Assembly (NCBI RefSeq): GCF_029168945.1
Contig: NC_083604.1
Location: forward strand, 29,631,686-29,695,685
Direction of reading: 5' to 3'
Source of the DNA: Cannabis sativa
Taxonomy: Eukaryota > Streptophyta > Magnoliopsida > Rosales > Cannabaceae
DNA: 64,000 nt
Part shown: one piece after another, positions 10,936-22,748 of the stretch
Position numbering within the stretch: the first letter of the stretch is position 1
Layout: every line of letters begins with the position of its first letter
Notes under the pieces: generated by a model
Database searches by the model: none
What the model was told of the DNA's origin: nothing
What the model saw: only the letters and a program-made list of their open reading frames with translations
Translations under genes and position numbers: made by a program

Positions 10936-11978
10936 CCTATACTCGGTACACTGGTCATACTCCAGCTGCTAGTCATACTCTAGCCTTACCGATGTGTTAC
11001 AGTATCAGCCTATACTCGGTACACTAGTCATACTCTAGCTGCTACTCATACTCTAGCTTTACCGATGTGATACAGTCAAAAAGTACAGTACCATCGACTA
11101 TAATATCAGCCTATATTCGGTATGCTGGTCTTACTCCAACTGCTAGTCATACACTAGCCTTACCGATGTGATACTGTCAGATGGTACAAAGCCAACATAC
11201 ATATCTAATGTAATCTAACAGGCTTCCTAACATGCACGCTAAACATGTAAATACATATGGATAATGTTATACTAATCTTACCTCAATTCTGAATTCAGGT
11301 GTGCCGGTCAACCTGAGTGGACGTAAACTAGAAACTAAAAGTTTCCCTATCGATAAAAAGCATGGAAATACCCTAAACAACACAAAAATGGGAAGAACTA
11401 GGGTTCCCAAAAATGTCCCAAGCAGTAGACCGGTTCTACAACCGGAATTCCGGTTCTGGAAAATTCCTGGAAGCCCCAACCGGTCGACCGGTTGCTGATG
11501 GCTTCCCTGAACCGAAATTCTGGTTCAGTGCAGGAATTTTTCAAAAATTCACTACTCATTCAATTTAAACCCAAACCCTAACAAACCTTCCAGACCTGTT
11601 CTAAATACCACAAAGAACAATCCCAAAGCATCAAAACAACCCAGAATGCACAGAATAAAAAATCACCATGTGAGCTCCAAGCTTTGAGTTCAAAACTCAA
11701 GCTTGACTTAAACTCACTAACATGCATCACAACTTGTTTAAATCTACTCAAATATGCATATCTAAACTTCTACAAACAACAGAAATCAACCCCAACAAGC
11801 ACAACAACAAAACTCATCAACTTTCTATAGAAATCATAGTTTTTGAGTTAAAAAGATCCAAACATGGTCAAAAGTAACAAGCATGCATCAAAACCTATCC
11901 TATTTCACTTATTTAACAATTTTAAATCTTAGGAAAACAATAATAAACAATAACAACAGCCACAGCCACAATTCAACA
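10936..11978 (-). mobile_element. Element C, 3' LTR, outer part (truncated)
   Basis: Colinear with the 5' LTR of C at about 28168-29155: the CTATACTCGGTAC...GTCATACTCCAGC repeats, the AACCGGAATTCCGGTT palindromes and the TTGAGTTCAAAACTCAAGC segment. The outermost 0.5 kb (which should start TGTAACACCC) is missing at the 10935/10936 breakpoint. The segment ends at the insertion point of element B and resumes at 22076. Confidence 0.85.
11974..11978. repeat. Target-site duplication of B, left
   Basis: CAACA just before the LTR of B, identical to 22071-22075 just after it. The uninterrupted target can be seen in the sister LTR at about 31150 (ATTCAACAAGCATCC). Confidence 0.92.
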
Positions 11979-13874
11979 TGTTGGGTTTTATGCCCTAAAT
12001 AAAACTCATTTCAATATAATCAGATTTACTTATTAATATAGATCAGAAATAACATTTAATGTTGCATGGTTCACATGATTTATTTCATGATTATATGTAC
12101 ATAATGTATAAATTCATCTGAAACCCTTTTTCACATACTTGATCCTGTTTATTGTGCCGTCAACACATTGGAAAGTAAACATGACTATGTGAATAAAGTT
12201 TCCTAGATTTATCAGACACAGGGTTTTACTGATATGATAATCTACAACAGAGTTTACTTGTATTTGGAGAAATACTATGTTCTTTCCAGAACATTGGTTA
12301 AAGTAAAGTTTCAAAGTTGGATGCATGGAGTATGCATCGGAAGGGACCGATATTGAACTTTGACTTAGATTTATTAAACTTACCGTAATATCTATTCAAG
12401 TCAATATCGCCTAAGTTGATCCTAGATCAAATGATCTTAATCCTGATATGATTAGGCTCAATCTTGAAAGGCTATTCGTGTTCTTTGATTTGTTAGTTAA
12501 GCCTACTTTTAGGTCAGGGTGATACGTACATTTTGGGAACACGGTAGTTCAATTGAGTGGGAGCGCTATCATAAACATGGAATCTATAGCTTCCTATCTC
12601 CGCGAATAAGTAAGCAAAGGATGATCTCCTTCGAGCTTGACCAAAAGAACATAAATGGTGGAGTACTCATTTCACATTAGCGAAATATCATTTATACTAG
12701 GGTCAAGTGTTTTAAGGAATAAATACATTGTAGGTGTAACGGTAATTTAATCCCTTTACAAAGGTAGATCATTCATATGTAGGATCATTGATCAAATTAG
12801 GATTATAACAATGGATAACTAATGATGTGTCTATATGGTGGAACATATAGAGCATTCTATATACTGAGAGTGCAATTCTAAGTTCTATGCGTGGATTCAA
12901 CGAAGAATTAATAAGTTAGTGAATTTTAGTGCTAAATTCCTTGATCTACTTATTGAAGCTCTGCTATATAGACCCATGGTCCCCCCACTAGTCGAGATAA
13001 TATTGCTTGTAAGACTCATGTAATTGGTTTTGATTAATCAATTATAATTCTCAAATTAGACTATGTCTATTTGTGAATTTTTCACTAAGTAAGGGCGAAA
13101 TTGTAAAGAAAGAGTTTATAGGGGCATATTTGTTAATTATGATACTTTGTATGGTTCAATTAATAAATATGATAAATGACAATATTATTTAATAATTATT
13201 TATAGTTATTAAATAGTTAGAATTGGCATTTAAATGGTTGAATTAGAAAATTGGCGTTTTTGAGAAAATCGATGTAAAAGATAAAATCGCAAAATTGCAA
13301 AAAGTGAGGCCCAAATCCACTAGTATAGGGCCAGCCACTTTTGTAGGAAATTTAAACTGATTTTTTCATTATTTTAATGCCATATAATTCAAATCTAACC
13401 CTAGTGGAATGCTATAAATAGATAAAGTGAAGGCTTCGTAAAAATTACACTTTTCTTCGACTTTTTCTATCTCGAAAACCGAGCCTTCTCTCTCCCTATC
13501 TTTAGCCGACCACTCTCTCTTCTTCCTTGATAATTTCGAAATCCTTAGTGTATGAGTAGTGCCCACACACATCAAGTGATACCTCAATCATAGCTGAGGA
13601 AGATCGTGAAGAAAGATCATCAAGAAAGGAGTTTCAAAGATCAAAGATTCGTAGAAAGAGATCCAAAGTTCGTATATTGATAATGCTCGTTGGGCGTAAA
13701 GGAATCAAGGGCTAGATATCCGAACGGAAGGAGTCATTATATTCCGCCGCACCCAATGTAAGGTTTCCTAAACTTTATATGTGTTTAATTTATCGTTTTA
13801 GAAAGTTCATATTTTAGGATGTTAATAAACATACTGTGAGTAGATCTAAGATCCCGGTAAAATAAATTCCAACA
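11979..13874 (+). mobile_element. Element B 5' LTR
   Basis: 1896 bp, ends TGTTGGGTTTTATGCCC and AAATTCCAACA. It has a TATA box at 13413. It is nearly colinear with the 3' LTR (20178-22070), but the two differ in clusters centred on CAG/CTG trinucleotides (see findings). Confidence 0.92.
13413..13420 (+). promoter_or_regulatory. LTR TATA box
   Basis: TATAAATA (within GCTATAAATAGATA), conserved at the same place in the other full-length family-K LTRs (21612-21619, 40030-40037, and in reverse at 6845, 29592 and 60839). It is the likely core promoter for element RNA. The transcription start should lie about 30 bases downstream. Confidence 0.7.
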
Positions 13875-13893
13875 ACTGGCCTCGTAGCCATGG
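13875..13893 (+). promoter_or_regulatory. Element B primer-binding region
   Basis: ACTGGCCTCGTAGCCATGG directly follows the LTR. Other family members read TGGCCTCAGAGCCATGG at this place. That resembles the initiator-methionine site TGGTATCAGAGCC with two mismatches. In B the CAG has become CGT. Either a variant iMet site or a site for another tRNA. Confidence 0.55.
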
Positions 13894-16800
13894 TAATTGA
13901 TTTACTTGCAAGAAATTTGGACTTTAAAACGATTGTTTGTATGTTCTTTGGATGGTATCATGTTGTATCGAGTGTTATTTGATGATTGATTGATGTTTGT
14001 GAAATTTTCGTGAAAAATAATTGTGATTTCGTTTCTGGAATTATTTTTATTGGATAGTATGGAAAAAATTAAGCAAGTTAGCCTTTTACAGAACTCAATT
14101 TGGATTTTATTTGAATTAGTTATGATTTTTTCAAGATTTCACTAAAATTCCGGGCCATATTGATATTATGATCGCAGAACTGTCCGTACAGTTTCGGATT
14201 TTTTCCTTTTTCTTCAATTTTTCATACTTTTTCATGGAATTAACTTCCAATTTTTGTTGTATTTTGTATATATACTATTACTATTCCTAATTCAATTCTA
14301 ATTATCATTTTGAATTAATTTAATTTTTTTTTAAATTAATTCAAGATATTAGTGTAATTTGAATTCGAATAGAATTAGTATTTATCTTTTTGCTTAAAAA
14401 TCTATCTTATTTAAAAATTTGATTATATCTTATCTTATTTTAAATTTAAAAATAAGATATTTATAATTATGTAATTTTTAAATGATATAAGATATTTTGC
14501 TAATTTTTTAAATTTTGTTATTTTATTTATTTAAATTAAATTTAAAATTTGAAAAAGATATTTATTTATCTTTTCTAATTTTTTATTTAATTTTTATTTA
14601 TAAAATAACATTTAAAATTTAAAAGTAGTTAGCAAATTTTTTTTGAAATGATATTTAGGTTGGTTGAAACCTAATTTTTCAAAAAAAAAAAATTGTAGGT
14701 TTAATTTTAAATTTTAATTTTTTAAAAAAAAAAAAAAAAAAAAAAAATTCGAATTTTTTAAAATTTTTTAAAAATTTTCGAAAATTATTTTTTTTTATTT
14801 AAATAATGATTTTCGAAATTAATTATTTAATTTAAAATTAAATAAATCCTACATCCAACTATCCAAGTAACCTTGTGCAGGAGTATGTGTTTTAGCTTGT
14901 GTGTAAGTTTTCAAAACCTATTATTACTTGATGTCAAATAGCCATGGTTACCTTTTGCCAGATCTATTGATCTGATGGCTCCCTTGGTCAAGTTAATAAT
15001 TTGTAAATGTAAATTTTACAATCTTCTTTCATCCGTGTATGACCTAGCAACATGATGTGACCCATCCAAAGTGTGCCCGTGTGAGCCTATGTGTTTAATT
15101 TTATTATAGATGCATATAGTTAATGTTGCTAAATAAAATGTCATAGTCATTGTTAGATTTTATTTAGGCCCATTTAGTTTTGGGCTTATTCAATTAATAA
15201 CAGCTGTTCTTATTAAGGTTAAATTCCTCTCTTTTGGGCCTCGTGTGAAAGTTTGGGAGCCATAGTATGGGTACGACATACCGAACCCAAGACTCCCCCT
15301 CACACAAACCACCCCAATTGTGAAGGCCCATTTGCCTGATTTGAATGACTGTACTAGGTTAATTAAACTAGTTTAACCTAATAAAATTGATTAGCAACAT
15401 AATTAATTTCATTTATTTTGAAATTAATTTAAGAAAAATATAGTTTAAGGAATTTTATATTCTAAGCTAAACTATATGTATTTTCTTGTATTTAATTAAA
15501 TATAGAATTATAACCATCTAGATTCTTTCTGGAACTTAATTTAAATTTTTCATTAAATATTCCTATTTAAGTTGATATTTAGTTATCTTCAACTAACCAA
15601 CTTAAATCTGAATATCTTTTGAATTCAAAATTTCAAAATTAAGTTGAGGAATTTTAGGCATTGGTTATTAAGATTCTTTAGATATTTTTTAAGTTAATAT
15701 CTTTTCAAATATTAACTTAAAATGGAATATTTTCAAATTAAGTGGTTACAACTTAATTTTTGATATTTAATTAAATTTAAATTTGAAAAATATTTAAGTT
15801 CTAGAATTTTTCTAATAAACTTAAATTAGATATTTTTTTTTCAAATTTTGTGGAAAAGATACTTAGTCAAATAAGATATTTTCTAGATAGTTATTTCTAG
15901 ACTACTTATTATTTCTAATATTAAATAGGAAAATATTATAAATTGTGAAATTAATTATTTAAATAATTAATTTTGGTACAATTTATTTTAAGTATATTTT
16001 TCCTAGTATTAAACTAGAAATTAATAATTAAGCCTTCTCTACACTTGATTATTTATTTCTTGAATTTAATACATTTAATTAATTTGAAAATTAAATATCT
16101 AAGTTGATTTTTATCATCATACTTAAATATTTCTTTTTCATGACATTTAATTAAATAGAAAATTATTTTTAGTTGAAATTTATTTTTTCAACTAAATTTA
16201 AATAATTTTCAAAATATATTTTTTATTTTATTAATCAATTTTCGAAATTGCATTTCTTAAATGCTAGAATTTCGAATTTTATCTTGAAAAATAGATTAAG
16301 TTGTAAATTAATTATTTATTTTAATTAATTCTTGGATCAACTTAAATCAATGATTTTTTCATTTATTGATTAATTTAAAATAAATTGAATTAAAATATAT
16401 TATTAGAAATTGAATTAATTAGTCAAAGGAAAATCTAGATAGGTGATATTTTTGCTTGAAGTATTTTTCTAGTGTATTTAATTAAATAGAAAATTAATAT
16501 TTAAGTTGATTTTCATCATCATACTTAAATATTTGTAATTTTTCTTATATATTTAATTAAATAGAAAAATTATATTTTTTGTTGTAAATTAATTTTATTA
16601 ATTAATTTTGGGCCAACATTAAATTAGAATAATTTTTCCAGGATTTATTCTTTATTTTAATATGCATTTTTTCGAAAATTGTATTCTTAAATACTTTAAT
16701 TTTTCGAAATGCAATATATATTTATAGAAAATTAAATTTGAGTTGTAAATTAATTTATATTAACAACTTAAATTGAATATTTTTCTAAATATTTATTGGA

Positions 16801-16999
16801 AATTATTACTAAGATGGAAATAATTCATATTATTTCATATCCATCTAAGTAAAATTTATAAATATTAAATTAAAATTTATATTTAGAATTTTTCATTCTA
16901 AATTGGAAATTTTAATTAAATAAATATATATTTAAAATAAATAGAATAAATAAAGAGAATAAAAGAAAATACAACTCTTTTTTAAATAATGAGCTTTAT
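13894..16999 (+). other. Element B AT-rich leader, about 3.1 kb
   Basis: Extremely AT-rich, with long A and T runs (for example 14720-14810). No open frame is supported. A short less AT-rich segment around 14150-14200 corresponds in position to GC-rich cassettes in two other leaders. The segment at about 15130-15350 (GGGCCTC..., CACCCCAATTGTGAAGGCCC) is well conserved with 4860-4990, so the leader is under some family-level constraint or is simply of similar age. Confidence 0.7.
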
Positions 17000-19900
17000 T
17001 ATCAAAAGACATTCGATCTCCATTGTGGGTTTTACACCGCGTTTGTTTTAGTGAGTAATCCTCCCTAATGGAGGAACGTTCATTAGCAATTTCGCACCGT
17101 TTAACCTCGCATGATAAGTAGTTTGTAAGTGTTTTGTATGGTATGGATCACCCTAATGGTGGCGACCATACTTGACTTGCAAATTATGAAACAATGGTGG
17201 AAGCTCATAAGATAGAATTGCCTCGACTCTCGCCTAAACGGACAACGCCGAATTCCAATCTTGATCGAATAAAAGGTTGCTAGAATGTTTAACATTTTGC
17301 ATTTAGCCGACAACTCTATTCAATGAATGGTAGCTTGACTCGCCTAAACTAGACACCGATATCGCCTTGTTGAAAACCTTGGAAATTATTTAGGATTGTA
17401 AGTTTTAGTATTTTCACTTGTCATTCCTACTTGCTATATGCTTATAATTTCTGAATTGTGTATGAATTTATATTGAACCATGTTATTTTCTGTTATTAAG
17501 TTGTAGTTTAATTTCGAATCTTCATTGTTGGTCTAACTTGGCTTGTTTATCTAATGAGATAAATCCCTAGTGGATTTTCACCATTAGACATACATAATAG
17601 TGTTAGATTTCGAAAGATAAATATTGTACATGCGACATCTAGCTGTTCATCAATTGATGACACCTTAGACTAGTATTTTTACGATATGAAACAAGAAGAT
17701 TATATAAATAAGATTACTTTGACTTTCGCTAATCGAAGCATCGTTGGATTCTTATTTTAAACGAAATTATCCTAATTCCTCTTAGCTTATTCATTTCGAA
17801 TTAGCTTTAAAAACATATCATTGGATGAATGGTCTATAAATCATTTCATGTCATTTTATATGACGCATATGATTATAATCCCGAAATTCTATTCCCAATT
17901 TATATAAATCCTCAATCTTAGAAATCTCCTACTTGTACGGCAAATTCAAATTTAGAGTTTGTATTAGTAAAGGGTATGGTCCAAGAAAGAATTACTCATT
18001 ATATTTGGTTGAATTTAAGTCTTCGACTTTAATTTTAGAATCCAAACAGAAATTTTATTATATTTCTAATTCCAGATACAATACAAGCTATACACTTTCT
18101 CAAGTGTTTAATATCCATCTTTTATTAATGGATTCAAACCGTATGAAATATGAGTTAGGTATTCTCGTGACCAGGATCCACTTGCACTATTCTAAGAACT
18201 CTTTGATGTAACTAAACCTATATCATCAATAGACACTACCACATTTTTTTAATCTATGGCATTTGTATCTTGTTCATAATGGATTTGACAAGATCAATCT
18301 TTGCAAAGAGTTAATATGCCTATATCCACTGAAAGTAGTTCATCTCATTCGCATGGATGTACATTCAAAGGTGGATATGAGTTTTTCGTTGTATTCTTAA
18401 ACGATAACTCTAGATTATACCTTATGCAAAGAAATTTGAAATGTTTGAAAAATTTCATTAATTTCTAGCAATGGTTAAACACCATTAAGGTAAGTGGTTA
18501 AAGATCTTGCGAATCGATAGTGTGGAGAAATAGTTAGTAGGATATGCAGCTCAAAGATCATTAAATTGATTTTTGAATTATATCCAAACTTACCTCCCCG
18601 TAAATTTCGAGTTGCATGTCGATGATTAGTTACTAGTCGTTGCCTAAATCCTTCTATGGTAATACAATTTCGAATGATGTAATGGTTTTATACTTAATGT
18701 AAATCATTACTAGATTCATGGATGACCTAATCAAAATCTTAAGAAAAGCTAGAACTCGTTAACCATGGTTTCTTAGCTATTCTAAGTGATTAGTGGGTGG
18801 ACCATCCCATTGTCAATAAACATAAGAAAGTGTTTGTTCAAACAAATACTACTTTTCTAAGAAAATGACTAAGTCCGAAAAAACAAGTAGCAAATAAAGG
18901 AGATACTTAATTCTTGATTCCAAAAGTGTTCTATCATCTTATATGACATATGATGATCCCACCGCCTCTCGTTGTCTTGTCACAACCGAAGAGATCAATA
19001 CCATTTAGTTTTCTTAGACATAATTCACGCGTACCTTGTCGTAGTGGGAGAGTTTCTGTGAACTCACCTTCTTATGACTCGGGAGACACTAGTGATTAAA
19101 ATCCATTGTGAGTTTAAACAAGTAATGGATTGTCAAGATAAGAAACTAAGAAGAAAGCCAATAGAACTATGGTTTAATCCATTCACATGGAGTAACCTAA
19201 AGTTTTCTATTACAAGGACATAAAAGGAAATTTTCGTTTATAAGTCCATTCAATGGACTTAACAAAACTTCCCGTTCCTAGTATTATAGATTTGAGTTTA
19301 TCTAAACCTATGGCTTGTGGTATACCCGGTAATTACTTACTCTAATGCAAGCAACTTACTTTAGTAAGATGTCAAGCATTTTCTTTCTAATGGCAATCTA
19401 TAGAAGCTTCACAACTTCTTAGGTATAGATTTTATTTATCTAAGGAAAAGTCTCAACTATTCCGTAAAAGATAAAGCCATGGAAAAATTTCTTATATCAA
19501 CAAGAGAGGTCTTAGATATGCTTTTGTATGCCTTAGACCGTACACTCCGCTCGTTGAGTGGGAGTAATGAGTAGGTATCGATTAATCCAGGAGAAGAACA
19601 TTGGAAGACAATCAAGTAAATCTTAAGATAAAGAAGAGGAACTATATGTTAGTCTATAAGTGGTGTGTTTAAAACTCTTAGACTACACCATATCGATTTC
19701 GAAATTTGCCTATGTGCTAAGAAATCTTTCCGATAAGATGGTGGTTACTTCCGGGGGTGGAATAGTGATTTTGGAGAAGTGTAAAAACCTATCCGAAGTC
19801 TCTAGGTCTACCGTAAAGGGACCGAATGTTAAAGTCAGCAGAAAGTTACTTATTCGGCCTAAGGAAAGTTCTATACATCTTTGGCACCATTCCAAATTGC

Positions 19901-20160
19901 CTTAAACTACTAGTGTTAATTTCCCGATTAACCAAAAGTAGTTGCCAAAGGTATGTAATCCAAACATCCCAAGAGAGTAAACATATAGAGAGAGGAATTT
20001 CACATTATCAATGATTTTGTGATTAAAGGAAGAGTAATGGTGGAGAAAAGGTTGTGGTTAATTCAACCTTCGTATCCTATTACGAGGAGTTTACTACTAC
20101 TACACTTGATTTGTATATCAAGGTGTTGAGATTATTTGAAACGCACTTTTTGTTTTATAT
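17000..20160 (+). pseudogene. Degenerate copia gag-pol of element B
   Basis: No long frame survives, but copia landmarks appear in order. A GAG-pre-integrase trace lies at 18254-18310 (LWHLYLVHNGFDKI). An integrase trace lies at about 18373 (GYEFFVVFLNDNSRLYL). An RRSGRV linker trace is near 19036. RNase H traces follow: PGEEHWKTIK at about 19588, and SKHIER at about 19975 from the SKHIE motif near the end of copia RNase H. Total length of about 3.1 kb is short for gag-pol, so much of gag and RT is deleted or unrecognisable. Stops and frame changes are frequent. The order (integrase before RT/RNase H) identifies it as Ty1/copia rather than Ty3/gypsy. Confidence 0.75.
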
Positions 20161-20162
20161 TA

Positions 20163-20177
20163 GTGCAAGTGGGAGTT
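20163..20177 (+). promoter_or_regulatory. Element B polypurine tract
   Basis: GTGCAAGTGGGAGTT immediately before the 3' LTR, the place of plus-strand DNA priming. The same tract in reverse borders the LTR of element F at 62308-62322. Confidence 0.75.
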
Positions 20178-22070
20178 TGTTGGGTTTTATGCCCTAAATA
20201 AAACTCATTTCAATATAATCGATTTACTTATTAATATAGATCGTAAATAACATTTAATGTTGCATGGTTCACATGATTTATTTCATGATTATATGTACAT
20301 AATGTATAAATTCATTGAAACCCTTTTTCACATACTTGATCCCCGTTTATTGTGCCGTCAACACATTGGAAAGTAAACATGACTATGTGAATAAAGTTTC
20401 CTGCATTTATCGACATGTGGTTTTACCGATATGATAATCTATACAACGCAGTTTACTTGTATTTGGAGAAATACTATGTTCTTTCCGAACATTGGTTAAA
20501 GTAAAGTTCTCGTGTTGGATGCATGGAGTATGCATCGGAAGGGACCGATATTGAACTTTGACTTAGATTTATTAAACTTACCGTAATATCTATTCAAGTC
20601 AATATCGCCTAAGTTGATCCTAGATCAAATGATCTTAATCCTGATATGATTAGGCTCAATCTTGAAAGGCTATTCGTGTTCTTTGATTTGTTAGTTAAGC
20701 CTACTTTTAGGTCGTGGTGATACGTACATTTTGGGAACACTCGTAGTTCAATTGAGTGGGAGCGCTATCATAAACATGGAATCTATAGCTTCTATCTGGC
20801 GAATAGTAAGCAAAGGATGATCTCCTTCGAGCTTGACCAAAAGAACATAAATGGTGGAGTACTCATTTCACATTAGCTGAAATATCATTTATACGGTCAA
20901 GTGTTTTAAGGAATAAATACATTGTAGTGTACCCGTAATTTAATCCCTTTACAAAGGTAGATCATTCATATAGAGGATCATTGATCAAATTAGGATTATA
21001 ACAATGGATAACTAATGATGTGTCTATATGGTGGAACATATAGAGCATTCTATATACCGAGAGTGCATTCTAAGTTCTATGCGTGGATTCAACGAAGAAT
21101 TAATAAGTTAGTGAATTTTAGTGCTAAATTCTTGATCTACTTATTGGAAGTTTCATGCTATATGTAATTCCATGGTCCCCCCACTAGTCGAGATAATATT
21201 GCTTGTAAGACTCATGTAATTGGTTTTGATTAATCAATTATAATTCTCAAATTAGACTATGTCTATTTGTGAATTTTTCACTAAGTAAGGGCGAAATTGT
21301 AAAGAAAGAGTTTATAGGGGCATATTTGTTAATTATGATACTTTGTATGGTTCAATTAATAAATATGATAAATGACAATATTATTTAATAATTATTTATA
21401 GTTATTAAATAGTTAGAATTGGCATTTAAATGGTTGAATTAGAAAATTGGCGTTTTTGAGAAAATCAGATGCAGAAAAGATAAAACTGCAAAATTGCAAA
21501 AAGTGAGGCCCAAATCCACTAGTATAGGGCCAGCCACTTTTGTAGGAAATTTAAACTGATTTTTTCATTATTTTAATGCCATATAATTCAAATCTAACCC
21601 TAGTGGAATGCTATAAATAGATAGTGAAGGCTTCAGAAAAATTACACTTTTCTTCGACTTTTCTATTCGTAAAACTGAGCCTTCTCTCTCCCTATCTTTA
21701 GCTGACCACTCTCTCTCTTCTTCCTTGATAATTTCGAAATCATTAGTGTATGAGTAGTGCCCACACACATCAAGTGATACCTCAATCATAGTGAGGAAGA
21801 TCGTGAAGAAAGACATTCAGCAAAGGAGTTTCAGCATCAAAGATTCGTAGAAAGAGATCCAGGTTCGATATTGATAATGCTCCTCGCTACGTAAAGGAAT
21901 CAAGGGCTAGATATCTCGAATCCAAGGAGTCATTATATTCCGCTGCACCCAATGTAAGGTTTCCTAAACTTTATATGTGTTTAATTTATCGTTTTAGAAA
22001 GTTCATATTTAGGATGTTAATAAACATACTTGTGAGTAGATCTAAGATCCTGGTAAAATAAATTCCAACA
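20178..22070 (+). mobile_element. Element B 3' LTR
   Basis: 1893 bp, same ends as the 5' LTR (TGTTGGG...CCAACA), TATAAATA at 21612-21619. It is followed by the CAACA duplication at 22071-22075 and then by element C LTR sequence. Confidence 0.92.
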
Positions 22071-22728
22071 CAACAAGCATGCATTAACTCATTTTTTTTT
22101 ACTTAAACTTCAAGAAAACAAGGAAGAACTTTGAACAAAGATTACCTCCACTAGAATCACTCTAAGATTGATGGAAATAACTTGAATTAGCAAGGAAAAT
22201 CACAGCCCTAGCATCTCCCAAGCAAGGCCGAAAGAGAGAGAGAGAGAGAGTTCTTGCGAGAAAAATGCAAAAATTGCTTTCTTTTTTCCAATTTTTAATA
22301 AAAAGAGTTGTAACATTCATTTTTCTTTATTTGATTCAGCCAAAGCAACATAAAAATCAGAGTACTTAACATATTATAAAAATCCATAAAAGACAACTCT
22401 CATCAAGGCAAATGACAATTTTGCCCTTCCAACACTAAAAGGGGTAAAAGAGGACGTAAGGGTATTTTGGGAAAACTCTAAATTCCCAACTAATCTCGAC
22501 ATTCCCAATATACCAAAATACTAAATTGTCATTCTACTGAGCCATACACCGTGTTGCATGTTGTCGGGCACCGAAAATGCAAAATTATGAAATTTCACTA
22601 TATGACATAAAAATGCATTCAGAATTCAAATATAACAATATAAAAAATTATTTAAATATCCATGAATAATTACATAATTAAATCTTAATTAATTGCTAAT
22701 TTCCAAATTAAACTAAGCGGTCTTTACA
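22071..22728 (-). mobile_element. Element C, 3' LTR, inner part
   Basis: Continues the LTR interrupted by B. The first five bases are B's duplication. It is colinear with 31148-31839 of the other LTR, including a GA-rich microsatellite (about 22228-22250) and the terminal AAGCGGTCTTTACA. In element orientation this is the start of the LTR (TGTAAAGACCGC). Confidence 0.85.
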
Positions 22729-22748
22729 ACTATCCCCCCCTTAAAAGG
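22729..22748 (-). promoter_or_regulatory. Element C polypurine tract
   Basis: On the minus strand AAGGGGGGGATAGT directly precedes the 3' LTR. It overlaps the end of the pol frame, as in element A (57974-57990). Confidence 0.8.

Larger units (their letters stand above)
11979..22070 (+). mobile_element. Element B: complete family-K copia element
   Basis: 10.1 kb in all: LTR, primer-binding site, a very long AT-rich leader, degenerate pol, polypurine tract, LTR, bounded by CAACA duplications. Plus-strand orientation follows from the primer-binding site after the first LTR and the polypurine tract before the second. Coding capacity is lost, so any mobility would have depended on enzymes supplied by relatives. 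It inserted into the 3' LTR of gypsy element C, so it is younger than C. Confidence 0.9.

Noticed and set aside
19660..20014. Short plus-strand frames in element B as small genes
   Set aside because: They coincide with decayed copia RNase H (PGEEHW and SKHIER traces in different frames).
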